From: Kordiimonas aquimaris
GTDB lineage: Bacteria > Pseudomonadota > Alphaproteobacteria > Sphingomonadales > Kordiimonadaceae
DNA length: 64,000 nt
Direction: 5' to 3'
Assembly (NCBI RefSeq): GCF_025574485.1
Contig: NZ_JAOBPO010000002.1
Location: 126,501-190,500, forward strand
The notes below the pieces were generated by a model. It ran no database searches and had not been told where the DNA came from. It saw only the letters and a list, made by a program, of their open reading frames with translations. The translations under genes and the position numbers were made by a program. Within the stretch, counting starts at the first letter, position 1, and each line of letters opens with the position of its first letter. This document shows positions 7,095 through 16,714 of this stretch, piece by piece.

Positions 7095-9551
7095 ATGTTT
7101 AATCATTATATGACAGTGGCACTAAGGGCGCTGCGCCGCGAGAAGCAGTTTGGTATTATTAATATTGTTGGGTTGGCCGTTGCACTGGCAGCAGCAATCC
7201 TGATCCTTCTATTTATCCGCGACGAGCTGTCATACGATGATTGGGGCGCTGATACTGACCGGCTATACCGACTTGAAGGGTCATTGACCCGCCAAGATGG
7301 TTCCAGAAACTTTATTGCACTTTCACCGGGGCGCGTTAGTGAACCATTTGCCAAGGATTTCCCAAGCGAGATCGAGGAAATAAGCCGATTTTACCAGGAA
7401 GGGCATCTGTTTCTGCGTGGTCAAGACGCATTCATTGATACCGTTGCTTATGTTGAGCCAGGCTTTTTTGATATTTTTGATATTCCGACACTATCAGGCG
7501 ATAGGAATGCTATTTTTGCGGACAATACATCTTTGTTAATCACGGAAAGCATGGCAAAAAAGTATTTTGGTAATGCTGATCCGGTGGGGCAAATTCTTGA
7601 TCCGGATGATGTTGATTATTCCTTTAAGGTCGTTGGTGTTATTGCTGACTTGCCTGAAAGTACGCATCTGGACATTGACTTCCTCGCCTTGTTCGAGCCA
7701 GGCAGGTACGTTGAACAGCCTTGGATTGCAACATACTGGCAGTCCCATAATCTGCATACTTATGTGAAGCTGGCAGAAACCGCCGACCCTCTTAAAATTG
7801 AACAAAGTATTCCGGCCTTTCTGGACCGGAACGTAGATTTTGCTGATGCCCCGGGCATGACGCCGCCGTTCAGCGACTTTCTGAAAATGCGGTTAATGCC
7901 TGTTCGCGACATTCACCTGAAATCAACAGGCCGTTTCCAGATAAAACCGCCAGGCGATATGCGGCTGGTGATCAGTTTTGCTGTTATTGCGGGGCTAATA
8001 ATTTTCATTGCATGTGTTAATTTTATTAATCTGGCCACAGCGCGCGCCAGCTTGCGAACAAGAGAGATTGCGCTCCGCAAAGTGGTTGGTGCCCGACGCG
8101 GGCAACTGATTAATCAGTTTATGTTGGAAACTGCTATTACCGTTGTTATCTCACTGGTGTTAGCGCTTGCGATTGTTGAACTGGCCTTGCCGTGGTTCAA
8201 TGATTTTATCACAAAGTTTTTGGCGCTTGATTTGGCAGCTGACCCAACTGCGATGTTAATGGTTGCAGGCTTGCTGGTTGTTGTTGGGCTGGGTGCGGGC
8301 TTGCATCCGGCGTTTCACATCACGCGGGTGCGGCCTGCTTCTGTATTGCATTCTTCAGGGTCAGCAAAAATGCAAGGCAGTAAGCTGCGTACGGCTTTGG
8401 TGACATTGCAGTTTGCTATATCAATCGGCTTGATTTCCGTCACACTTATTGTGATGGCTCAAACCGAGTTTACCCGTAACAAAGATTTAGGCTTTGATAT
8501 TAAGAACCGCCTGAGCATTAGCAATATGGCTTACAAATCAATTGCACCTGTTGCCGAGACGATAAAACAGGAAGTTGAGAAACTACCAGGTGTTGTCGAT
8601 ACAGCATTTTCCCGCCGTGATTTACCGTTGCGTGGATTATGGGGCTACAGCTTTCAGATAAACGGCGATCCATCGGGTAAAACGTATAACCTTGAGGATA
8701 TGCCTGTAGATGCAGATGTGTTGGACTTTTTGAATGTACAGTTGATTGCTGGGCGCATGTTCGATCCAGACCGTGCACTTGATGAAACATACACGTCGGA
8801 CGAAGGTGTGACTGAGATGACCAGCATTTTGAATCGCCGCGCTGTTTCATATTTAGGGTATGCCAGCCCCGAAGATGCGGTGGGCAAGAGCTTCAGCTAT
8901 GATCAAGCTGGCGAGATCCAGCGTATTACCATCGTCGGCGTTGTTGAAGACGTAAACATGCGTAGCCTGCGCGATTCAGTAGAACCTTTAAATTTCTTCG
9001 TGCCAAAAGCACCAGCAACGGTATTGAACGTGAAAGTTGCTGAAGGCATGGAAACAGAAACGCAGCGTGCCATTGAACTTCTTTGGAAACGCCATGTCCC
9101 TGCATTCCCCATGAATTTGTCGTGGTACGAAGAAAGATACGGCCTTTTGTATCAAGCTGACGAGCAGAGGGGCGAGTTGTTTGGTGTGTTTGCCGTCTTC
9201 GCAATCTTCGTTTCTTCGATTGGTCTGTTTAGTCAGGCCGCTTATAATGCACAGCGACGGACAAAGGAAATCAGCCTGCGCAAACTAATGGGTGCCAGCA
9301 CATTCGCTGTGGTGCGTTTGATGGTCTGGCAGTTCTCCAAACCTGTATTGATTGCAAATCTGATTGCATGGCCTGCGGCGTGGTTAATTACGCGTGATTG
9401 GTTGGCAGGTTTTGCTTACCGGATAGATTTAACGCCTGTGCCGTTCCTGACAGCCAGTATGATTGCACTGATGATTGCTGTGCTGACGGTAATGTTTCAT
9501 GCGGTACGTGCATCTAACACAAGTCCTGCACTAACGCTCAAGCATGAATGA
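7095..9551 (+). CDS. ABC-type permease of the FtsX/MacB family (two permease modules)
   Basis: The ATG at 7095 is preferred over 7065 because GAAGG sits about ten bases before it. The product of roughly 818 residues begins with the MacB periplasmic-core pattern (LRALRREKQFGIINIVGLAVALAAAILILL..., SYDDWG..RLYRLE). It has two FtsX modules, around residues 290-420 (NLATARASLRTREIALRKVVGARR) and 690-810 (AYNAQRRTKEISLRKLMGAS), giving about eight membrane helices. Such permeases work with an ATPase in lipid, peptide or toxin efflux or in signalling. No ATPase gene is adjacent, so a partner must be encoded elsewhere. Control is probably through the tandem palindromes upstream. Confidence 0.85.
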   Translation: MFNHYMTVALRALRREKQFGIINIVGLAVALAAAILILLFIRDELSYDDWGADTDRLYRLEGSLTRQDGSRNFIALSPGRVSEPFAKDFPSEIEEISRFYQEGHLFLRGQDAFIDTVAYVEPGFFDIFDIPTLSGDRNAIFADNTSLLITESMAKKYFGNADPVGQILDPDDVDYSFKVVGVIADLPESTHLDIDFLALFEPGRYVEQPWIATYWQSHNLHTYVKLAETADPLKIEQSIPAFLDRNVDFADAPGMTPPFSDFLKMRLMPVRDIHLKSTGRFQIKPPGDMRLVISFAVIAGLIIFIACVNFINLATARASLRTREIALRKVVGARRGQLINQFMLETAITVVISLVLALAIVELALPWFNDFITKFLALDLAADPTAMLMVAGLLVVVGLGAGLHPAFHITRVRPASVLHSSGSAKMQGSKLRTALVTLQFAISIGLISVTLIVMAQTEFTRNKDLGFDIKNRLSISNMAYKSIAPVAETIKQEVEKLPGVVDTAFSRRDLPLRGLWGYSFQINGDPSGKTYNLEDMPVDADVLDFLNVQLIAGRMFDPDRALDETYTSDEGVTEMTSILNRRAVSYLGYASPEDAVGKSFSYDQAGEIQRITIVGVVEDVNMRSLRDSVEPLNFFVPKAPATVLNVKVAEGMETETQRAIELLWKRHVPAFPMNLSWYEERYGLLYQADEQRGELFGVFAVFAIFVSSIGLFSQAAYNAQRRTKEISLRKLMGASTFAVVRLMVWQFSKPVLIANLIAWPAAWLITRDWLAGFAYRIDLTPVPFLTASMIALMIAVLTVMFHAVRASNTSPALTLKHE

Positions 9552-9581
9552 ACAATAATTTTGAGAGGCACGTTGGGGCGT

Positions 9582-9597
9582 GGCGGCTTAGGCCGCC
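9582..9597. terminator. GC hairpin spanning the desaturase stop codon
   Basis: The stem GGCGGC / GCCGCC has a TTAG loop that contains the stop codon of the minus-strand desaturase. It lies between two convergent genes. There is no T-run, so its role as a terminator is uncertain. Confidence 0.45.
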
Positions 9598-10511
9598 GCG
9601 TTTATTTTCAGCACCTGCACATAGCCGTGCTGAATTTCCATCTCTTTGCCTAAGCCTTTGGAGATCATAATCCGGTGTACCTCGGGCAAGCGCCAACACG
9701 GCACAAAAGGTACCATGTGATGTTCGATATGATAATTGACCCAGAACGGCGCAAACGTCATGCGGCCTAACGTTCCGGTAAGCGTAGTGCGGCTGTTCTG
9801 CAGTGGGTTGGAGACATCTGGAACGGCAGCATGTTCTGCTATATTGCGCACCCTCAGGAAAAGTTGCTGCGTTGTTGCCATGGGTAGCAACCACATCAAC
9901 AGAAATAAATCCATCTGCCCCGATACTGCAAAAGCCGCTACGAACGGTACGTAAAACAATAATGTCCAGCCATAAAAGGTTTTTAAACGTGCCGGGCGGC
10001 CCTGACTTTCACCCCAAACGGCGCGAAAAATACCAAATTGTGTGCGTACAAAAGCGATGCCTGTCAGGTCTCTGATAATCTTGCGGGTCATGCTGCTGCT
10101 GGACACTGGAAACGGTGTATAGAGATAGTTTTCCGGATCCTTCTCTGTACGGGTGAAGCGGTGGTGGGCCATATGTCGCTTGCGGTATTCTGTCATGCTT
10201 ATCAATAACGGCGCTGCCGCAAATAGATGCCCCAGATATTCATTAAGCTTACGTGTGCGAAACAGCAAACCATGGCTGGCCTCGTGCATTAAAATTGATA
10301 GGCCGAGTTGCCTGCTACCAATGATAATGAGGGCTAGTATGAAGGTGAAAACGTTGGGGAATACGACAAAAAGTGTCGCCACACCTATGATAGAAAGCCA
10401 CGCACTTATGAGCAGCCAGTATCCCATTTTATCAGAACGCTGTCGCAGCCGGTGCTGCTCCTCGGAGGTGAGGATATCTGAAGGCTTGATGGTTTTCCAC
10501 TGTGTGGACAT
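9588..10511 (-). CDS. membrane fatty-acid desaturase / hydroxylase family protein
   Basis: The 307-residue membrane protein has the three histidine boxes of the di-iron fatty-acid desaturase superfamily: H76-EAS-H80, H113-MA-H116-H117 and H261-IE-H264-H265. Hydrophobic spans occur near residues 30-70 and 180-215. The family inserts double bonds or hydroxyls into acyl chains, carotenoids or sphingolipids at the cytoplasmic membrane; the substrate is not readable here. The gene is alone on the minus strand, divergent from the S9 peptidase gene with 164 bp between them. Confidence 0.85.
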   Translation of the reverse strand: MSTQWKTIKPSDILTSEEQHRLRQRSDKMGYWLLISAWLSIIGVATLFVVFPNVFTFILALIIIGSRQLGLSILMHEASHGLLFRTRKLNEYLGHLFAAAPLLISMTEYRKRHMAHHRFTRTEKDPENYLYTPFPVSSSSMTRKIIRDLTGIAFVRTQFGIFRAVWGESQGRPARLKTFYGWTLLFYVPFVAAFAVSGQMDLFLLMWLLPMATTQQLFLRVRNIAEHAAVPDVSNPLQNSRTTLTGTLGRMTFAPFWVNYHIEHHMVPFVPCWRLPEVHRIMISKGLGKEMEIQHGYVQVLKINAAA

Positions 10512-10675
10512 GAAGGTTTACCCGTTGATTTTGCAAACATATGATATCATTAAACTGGATCAAATACGAATTGTGGCAAGTTTGCCGTGATATCAAGCTG
10601 CCACATTCCGTTTGTTAGTCCCTGATCACACGGTAGTAACATCAATTCAAGCGACTGTTTCTTTTCACATGGATC

Positions 10676-12610
10676 ATGTGCGTGCTAGATTTAACTATGG
10701 TTTTGATTCGACGTGTTATGTTTATCCTAGTTGCCTTTTTCGCAACCACAGCGTTTCCTTCATGGGCGCTTGATGACCTTTTATTGCAACAATTGACTCA
10801 AGCCCCCAAAGCTGCAGCTGTTAGCTTGTCCTCGGATGGGCATTATTTGGCGGCTTTACTACGGGGTGATAAAAACGAACCAGAGATTGCGGTTTGGCGT
10901 GTTGGTGACGATGAACACAATGCAGAAAGATTACCTTACACACGCTCTGATCTGAATTGGCTTTCATGGGTTGGTGGTGGCCGGCTACTTCTGTCCCTTA
11001 AGGAAAACGGCCTTGTGCTATATGACGCGCATGTTGGGCGTCTGCGGCCGCTCATAGATGGTGTTGGACCAAAACCAGATGAGTTGTTGCCCGTTCTTTT
11101 AAGTGCTTTGCCTGATGACCCCGCCAATATATTAATGCAATGGGAAGACCCGGGTGTGCCGGGTTATCCAGCTGTGTACCGCGTTAATGCGCTAACGGGT
11201 ATCTCTGAGAAAATTATGGGAGCATGGCGCCCGATAATTCGCTGGTGGGCCAGTCCTAGCGGCGTAGTTGAAATGGGCGAAGGGTACCGTGGGCGTAAGC
11301 AGCAATTATATGGTCGCCGTGCCGACGGTGCCTGGGCGAAGATCGCTGAAAACGACTATTTCAAAGATACACCTATGTCAGTTGTTGCTGTGGAGGCCGG
11401 CGGAGCAACCGCTGCCGTTATTGCGGCACACGACAGTAACACGCGCTCCTTATGGCGAGTTGATACACGCACTGGCGAATATATGGAGCGGCTGGCTCAC
11501 CATGGGCGTTTTGATATTGATGCGGCCATCATTGACCCTGTCAGCAATTTTTTGGTTGGTGCTACATATGTCAGCAATGCACAGGAAGAATTTATCTGGC
11601 GTGCTGACTACAAAATGCAGCTAGCCTCTGCACAGAGGGAAGCAGGTGTTTCAGACATTGAACTCGTGTCGGAGAGTACGGATAGGCGCGTGAAGCTTTA
11701 TCGCAGCCGCGCCAATTGGCGTCCGCACAGATATTTTATCAAAGATACCGAGACTGATACATTAGTGGAGGTTGCGTCTGATAAGAGCTTTGATGACCTG
11801 CCGCGTGCCCGAAGCCAAGGTGTTTACATTCCGCTGAAAGGTAAACGGATCAAAGACCTTGGCCCGATGCACGCGATTTTGTCCATACCGAGTGGCGGTG
11901 CGACAGGAAAGGCCGTTGTGCTTGTACATGGTGGCCCCGTAAGGCGCGCATCAGACCGATACAGCCCGATTGTTCGCTGGTTAAATGCAAATGGATATAG
12001 CGTGCTGCAGCCAAATTTCCGAGGGTCTAGCGGGTTTGGCGAAAAATGGAGGCGTGCAGGATATGCGCAGTGGGGCAACGATATGCAGGATGATGTGCGC
12101 ACTGCTGCTGAGTGGATGCTGGAAAGTGGTTATGCATCGTATGGTAATATGTGTGTTATGGGCGGGTCATACGGCGGTTACGCCTCATTGATGTCAGCTA
12201 TTAAGGATGATGACTTGTTTGAGTGTGCCGTAAGTTTGAACGGTGTTACTTCAGTGTATCATCTAGCTGAATATTTCGATACTCATCGGTTCAGTTTGCT
12301 GACCGTTCCGCGTATTAAAGGGCGGTTGTCAAATCGTTCGCTGAGGAGGCGGTCTCCTCTATACCGTGCTGACCTGATTAAGCTTCCTGTTCTTTTGTTG
12401 CACGCAACAAAAGATGCCAACGTGCCTTTTGATCAAGGCGTTGGTATGGCGAAGGCGCTACAGCAAGAAGGCAAAGAACATACATTCATTGTGATCAAGG
12501 ATGCTGAACACCAGCTTAAACGAACAGACCATCGGCGGATATATTACCGTGCTGCTGTAGAGTTCTTAAATCAGCATACTGCAGGGCATGAAACCGCTCA
12601 AAGTCGTTGA
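10676..12610 (+). CDS. exported S9-family peptidase (prolyl oligopeptidase / acylaminoacyl peptidase type)
   Basis: The product of up to 644 residues has an N-terminal signal (RRVMFILVAFFATTAFPSWA), a beta-propeller-like region (about 40-380) and a C-terminal alpha/beta-hydrolase domain. The expected triad is S498 in GGSYGG, D580 in HATKDANVPF and H612 in DAEHQLKR; LVHGGPVRRAS is the oxyanion-loop region. It should cleave short peptides in the periplasm. The start is uncertain, since ATGs at 10676, 10697 and 10718 all lack a clear ribosome site. The next gene encodes a peptide/proton symporter, which would fit peptide scavenging, although 181 bp separate the two. Confidence 0.87.
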   Translation: MCVLDLTMVLIRRVMFILVAFFATTAFPSWALDDLLLQQLTQAPKAAAVSLSSDGHYLAALLRGDKNEPEIAVWRVGDDEHNAERLPYTRSDLNWLSWVGGGRLLLSLKENGLVLYDAHVGRLRPLIDGVGPKPDELLPVLLSALPDDPANILMQWEDPGVPGYPAVYRVNALTGISEKIMGAWRPIIRWWASPSGVVEMGEGYRGRKQQLYGRRADGAWAKIAENDYFKDTPMSVVAVEAGGATAAVIAAHDSNTRSLWRVDTRTGEYMERLAHHGRFDIDAAIIDPVSNFLVGATYVSNAQEEFIWRADYKMQLASAQREAGVSDIELVSESTDRRVKLYRSRANWRPHRYFIKDTETDTLVEVASDKSFDDLPRARSQGVYIPLKGKRIKDLGPMHAILSIPSGGATGKAVVLVHGGPVRRASDRYSPIVRWLNANGYSVLQPNFRGSSGFGEKWRRAGYAQWGNDMQDDVRTAAEWMLESGYASYGNMCVMGGSYGGYASLMSAIKDDDLFECAVSLNGVTSVYHLAEYFDTHRFSLLTVPRIKGRLSNRSLRRRSPLYRADLIKLPVLLLHATKDANVPFDQGVGMAKALQQEGKEHTFIVIKDAEHQLKRTDHRRIYYRAAVEFLNQHTAGHETAQSR

Positions 12611-12791
12611 TATGCGATAAAGTGTTGAATGTTTGCGTCTGAAGGGCTGGCAATTGATGCGTAAATATGGTTTGAAGGACATGGGAGAAAACAGCGTTGA
12701 TTGCGAAAGTTAGCATAAGCTGTTTTTATAAAATTGGGAGAGGGCAGACCGTTTCCGGTTATGCCAAAAATAATAATTACATGAGGTGGAC

Positions 12792-14333
12792 ATGAGCGAC
12801 GCTGTTGTTTCGACCGAAGGTTCTCAGGAAAGAGAACTGCTTGGTCATCCGATTGGACTGTCGATTTGCTTTTTAACAGAAATGTGGGAACGTTTTTCGT
12901 TTTACGGGATGCGCGCTATTTTGGTGTTGTATCTCACCAAACATTTTCTGTTCAATGCTGGTGAGGCAAACCTGATTTACGGTGCTTATCTTGGCATGAC
13001 ATATTTGCTGCCAATTCTCGGTGGTTATTTCGCCGACCGTTATCTTGGTAGCCGAAAAGCCGTTGTTTACGGCGGGCTGTTACTGGTTCTGGGGCATATT
13101 AGTCTTGCATTCGAAGGCCCCACAGCCCAGTTGATTGACGGTGTGGTTGTTCGCAATGAAAACTACCTCAGTATTTTCTATCTGTCTCTTGCGCTTATCA
13201 TCACAGGCGTTGGTTTCCTTAAGGCAAATATTTCAACTGTTGTTGGCTCACTTTATGGTCCAACAGACCCGCGCCGTGATGGTGGTTTCACCATTTTCTA
13301 TATGGGTATAAACATCGGCTCATTCCTCGCAACCATCATTGTTGCAGGTGTCGGTGAGATATATGGCTGGGGCTACGGCTTTGGTTTGGCTGGCATTGGT
13401 ATGTTGTTTGGTTTGATGACATTCCTTTGGGGACAGCATTTGCTTGAAGGCAGGGCTGATCCGCCTAACCCTGAAATGCTTGCTGAAAAATCATCGATTG
13501 GCCTGAATAAGGAATACACGATTTACCTTATTGGCGTTGGGCTTGTTGGCTTGATGTGGGTTATGTTGCAGTTTCAGGAAATTGTCGGCTACATGCTGGA
13601 CGGAACAGGCATTGCCATGTTGGCAATTTTGCTAGCCTACGGTTTCACAAAATGTACTAAAGAAGAACGCGAGCGTATCTTTGTTGTTATGATCCTGTTC
13701 ATCTTCATGACCGTATTCTGGATGCTGTTTGAACAACAGGGCGCATCGCTTACGCTGATTGCTGATCAGCAAATTGATCGTGATTTGTTTGGTATCACAG
13801 TAACGGCGGGCCAAGTTCAGACACTTAACCCGTTCTTTATTGTTGTTTTAGCACCTGTGTTTGCCATGATGTGGACACGCATGGGGCATGCAGGCATTGA
13901 GCCATCTACACCTGCCAAGTTTGCTATTTCACTTGTTCTTATCGGTGCAGGTTATCTTGTTTTCGCTTGGGGTATGGCACTGGATGAAGGTGTGGATAAA
14001 AGCTTTATCTGGATGGTTGAGATTTATTTCTTCCTGACGGCTGCGGAGCTTTGCTTGAGCCCGGTTGGCTTGTCGATGGTTACCAAGCTTTCGCCAGCGC
14101 GGATTGTTGGTATGACCATGGGGACATTCTTCCTGTTCATCGCGATTGGTAACTATAAAGCAGGTTGGTTGTCATCATTGATGGGTGTTGATGGGCATGC
14201 CAGTGGTGGTGCGCTTGATATGGATAAAACCAATCAGCTCTTTATCAATGTTGGTGCGCTTTCTGTGGGGCTTGGTATCTTGCTTCTACTACTGACACCT
14301 TGGTTGAAGAAGCGCATGCACGGCGTCCACTAG
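12792..14333 (+). CDS. POT/PTR2 family proton-dependent oligopeptide transporter
   Basis: This is a roughly 513-residue polytopic membrane protein. Early residues carry the POT signature EMWERFSFYGMRAILVLYL, followed by GGYFADRYLGSRK and the PTR2 pattern FTIFYMGINIGSFLA. The family imports di- and tripeptides with protons across the inner membrane. An in-frame GTG at 12786 also exists. ATG 12792 is used, although the purine-rich GAGGTGG lies unusually close to it. A likely partner of the S9 peptidase upstream, it ends in a strong terminator. Confidence 0.9.
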   Translation: MSDAVVSTEGSQERELLGHPIGLSICFLTEMWERFSFYGMRAILVLYLTKHFLFNAGEANLIYGAYLGMTYLLPILGGYFADRYLGSRKAVVYGGLLLVLGHISLAFEGPTAQLIDGVVVRNENYLSIFYLSLALIITGVGFLKANISTVVGSLYGPTDPRRDGGFTIFYMGINIGSFLATIIVAGVGEIYGWGYGFGLAGIGMLFGLMTFLWGQHLLEGRADPPNPEMLAEKSSIGLNKEYTIYLIGVGLVGLMWVMLQFQEIVGYMLDGTGIAMLAILLAYGFTKCTKEERERIFVVMILFIFMTVFWMLFEQQGASLTLIADQQIDRDLFGITVTAGQVQTLNPFFIVVLAPVFAMMWTRMGHAGIEPSTPAKFAISLVLIGAGYLVFAWGMALDEGVDKSFIWMVEIYFFLTAAELCLSPVGLSMVTKLSPARIVGMTMGTFFLFIAIGNYKAGWLSSLMGVDGHASGGALDMDKTNQLFINVGALSVGLGILLLLLTPWLKKRMHGVH

Positions 14334-14353
14334 ACACTGTAAATAACAATGAT

Positions 14354-14380
14354 AAAACGGGGGCATTGGCTCCCGTTTTT
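14354..14380 (+). terminator. intrinsic terminator after the POT transporter
   Basis: The stem AAAACGGGGGC / GCTCCCGTTTT (one G-T pair, ATTG loop) runs into TTTTTATTTT. Confidence 0.85.
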
Positions 14381-14410
14381 ATTTTGCGGTGATGATAAGG
14401 GTTTAGGCTG

Positions 14411-15160
14411 TTGAAACACGATATCCTTTTAATTGGTACATACCATAAAACTGGTACCGTCTGGTTGCAGCGGGTATTTATGGATGCGGCGCAAAGGATG
14501 GGGCATTCGTTCATTGAAAACCAACGAGAAGTGGCCAAAGGTGAACTCAGGTCTGGTTTCTATCAGGACCATCATTGCCGCTTTTCTAAAGACCTTTTAG
14601 CCGCTGATTATGTAGGGTTCCGCATGATACGTGATCCGCGTGACGTGGTGATATCAGGTGCACATTATCATATGAAATCTGATGAGGCATGGCTGCATGA
14701 GCCATTGGGTGCGCTAAGTGGGCAGTCATATGCACAGGCAATAAACGCGCAGCCAGACATGCAATCACGTTATATCTTCGAGGCGCAACAAGTGGCGAAT
14801 GCCACTACACGCGATATGATCGCTGACGTTTCGCGACTGCCCGGCATGATTACGGTCCGTTATGAAGATTGGATAGCTGACGAGACGATGCAGTATTTTG
14901 GCGCAGTTATGCAGCAGCTAGGCCTGACCGATGAAGAATGTAGCCATGCGAAAGAAGCTTTTCATCGCTGGTCTCTGTTTGGGCGCGGCAACAAAGTGGA
15001 TGCGCATGCACGGTCCGGTGCGACGGCACAATGGCGCAGTATTTTTACACGTGCTGTCGGCGAAGCATTCTTGGCGGTTCACGGCGATGCGCTTGTTACA
15101 CTTGGTTATGAGGACAATCATGATTGGGTGTTGCACTTGCCTGAAAACATAAACGATTAA
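14411..15160 (+). CDS. PAPS-dependent sulfotransferase
   Basis: The 249-residue product starts at a TTG, with AAGGG upstream. The N-terminal DILLIGTYHKTGTVWLQ matches the 5'-phosphosulfate-binding loop of sulfotransferases. GFRMIRDPRDVVISGAHYH matches the 3'-phosphate-binding segment, and VRYEDWIAD and LFGRGNKVD follow as in the family. It transfers sulfate from PAPS to an alcohol or amine of an unknown acceptor in the cytoplasm. No sulfate-activation genes are nearby. The gene stands alone between the POT transporter and the amidohydrolase pair. Confidence 0.8.
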   Translation: MKHDILLIGTYHKTGTVWLQRVFMDAAQRMGHSFIENQREVAKGELRSGFYQDHHCRFSKDLLAADYVGFRMIRDPRDVVISGAHYHMKSDEAWLHEPLGALSGQSYAQAINAQPDMQSRYIFEAQQVANATTRDMIADVSRLPGMITVRYEDWIADETMQYFGAVMQQLGLTDEECSHAKEAFHRWSLFGRGNKVDAHARSGATAQWRSIFTRAVGEAFLAVHGDALVTLGYEDNHDWVLHLPENIND

Positions 15161-15274
15161 GCTTTCTTGTCTCTTGTGCGTGACTCTCTCTCTTTCCCTT
15201 GTTAGGTTTAAACCGTTCGCGGGGGCGGCGTGTCACAGGCCATCAGCCGCACACGATTTAGGGAGAGTACAGCC

Positions 15275-16714
15275 ATGATATATAAGCACGTAAGGGGCAG
15301 CGGGATTGCGCGCACTGCTATACTTGCTGCAGTGATGGGGTTAACCATCAGTGCCTGCAGCCCAAACAATACGGAGCAGGGTGAGTTTGTTGAGATCAAC
15401 AAAGATCCGTTTCCGTCCAGTTATACACCGTTACCAAGCACAGCAACACTCATCATTAACGCTACCATCCTTGATGGTAATGGTGGCCGTGTTGATGGTG
15501 GCTCTATTCTGTTGGAAGGCGGCAAGATTGTTGCCATGGGACCAGATGGGCCAACACCGGACGGAGTTAATGTGATTGATGCTGAGGGTCGCTGGGTTAC
15601 ACCGGGTATTATAGATGTGCATAGCCATTTGGGCGTTTACCCAAGCCCGGGTGTGCAATCGCATGCTGATGGCAATGAAGTCGGTGAGCCCGTAACGGGT
15701 GATGCGTGGGCCGAGCATGCGCTTTGGCCGCAAGACCCGGGCTTTGTTCGCGCTCTTGCAGGCGGTGTTACCGCACTGCAGGTGCTGCCGGGTTCTGCAA
15801 ACCTTGTTGGTGGGCGTTCGGTTACGCTTAAAAATGTGCCGGGGCGTGTATCGCAGGACATGAAGTTTCCGGGTGCGCCGTACGGTCTGAAAATGGCATG
15901 CGGTGAAAATCCAAAACGTGTTTACGCTGATGGATCGCGCGGTGGTGATTTCCGCCCTCATACCCGCATGGGTAATGTTGCAGGATACCGTGCCGCATGG
16001 GCTGAAGCACAAGAGTATCAGCGCGCATGGGACAAATACGAGCGAGATTATAAGGCAGGCTTTGATGTGTTGCCGCCCAAGCGTGACTTGAACCTGGACA
16101 CACTTGCTGGGGTTTTGCGCGATGAGATTAAAGTGCACATGCACTGTTACCGCGCTGATGATATGGGAACCATGCTCGATGTTGCGAAGGAATTTAACTA
16201 TAAAATTACGTCGTTCCAACACGCGGTTGCCAGTTATAAAATCGCTGACAAACTCGCCGAAGAAGGTGTTTGCTCGGCTATGTGGGCAGACTGGTATGGC
16301 TTTAAGATGGAAGCTTACGATGGCATTCGCGAGAATATTCCATTCGTGCACAAAGCTGGTGCGTGTGCGATTGTGCACTCCGACAGCCAAAGCGGTATCC
16401 AGCGCTTGAATCAGGAAGCAGCCAAGGCACTTGCTGATGGCCGTAAGGCTGGTGTTGATATCTCGAAGGCTGAGGCTTGGACGTGGCTATCGCTTAATCC
16501 AGCCAAGTCACTTGGTATTGATAATAAAACAGGCACACTTGAGCCAGGCAAGGACGCAGATGTTGTGTTGTGGTCAGGTGATCCGTTCAGTGTTTATACC
16601 AAAGCAGACATAACGTTTGTTGATGGTGCGGTTATTTTTGACCGTAACAACCCAGATAGTAATCCGGTGATGGATTTCGAGCTTGGCCAACCTGGTGAAG
16701 GAGATGTGAAATGA
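15275..16714 (+). CDS. lipoprotein amidohydrolase, catalytically intact member of a pair
   Basis: Start 15275 follows GGGAGAG at 15261. The product of about 479 residues begins with a lipoprotein signal (lipobox LTISAC, then SPNN). The amidohydrolase-superfamily metal ligands are present: D-V-H-S-H after WVTPGIID, later KVHMHCYRADD and FQHAVASYK, and the aspartate in AIVHSDSQS. The C-terminal strand LGIDNKTGTLEPGKDADVVLWSGDP is typical of imidazolonepropionase-like enzymes. It probably hydrolyses a cyclic amide or dipeptide in the periplasm. The downstream homologue overlaps by 4 bp (ATGA), so the two are translated together. Confidence 0.87.
   Translation: MIYKHVRGSGIARTAILAAVMGLTISACSPNNTEQGEFVEINKDPFPSSYTPLPSTATLIINATILDGNGGRVDGGSILLEGGKIVAMGPDGPTPDGVNVIDAEGRWVTPGIIDVHSHLGVYPSPGVQSHADGNEVGEPVTGDAWAEHALWPQDPGFVRALAGGVTALQVLPGSANLVGGRSVTLKNVPGRVSQDMKFPGAPYGLKMACGENPKRVYADGSRGGDFRPHTRMGNVAGYRAAWAEAQEYQRAWDKYERDYKAGFDVLPPKRDLNLDTLAGVLRDEIKVHMHCYRADDMGTMLDVAKEFNYKITSFQHAVASYKIADKLAEEGVCSAMWADWYGFKMEAYDGIRENIPFVHKAGACAIVHSDSQSGIQRLNQEAAKALADGRKAGVDISKAEAWTWLSLNPAKSLGIDNKTGTLEPGKDADVVLWSGDPFSVYTKADITFVDGAVIFDRNNPDSNPVMDFELGQPGEGDVK

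Noticed and set aside
15431-16390. 319-residue open frame antisense to the first amidohydrolase gene
   Set aside because: It is a shadow of the well-supported plus-strand gene; the translation has no family resemblance and no ribosome site.
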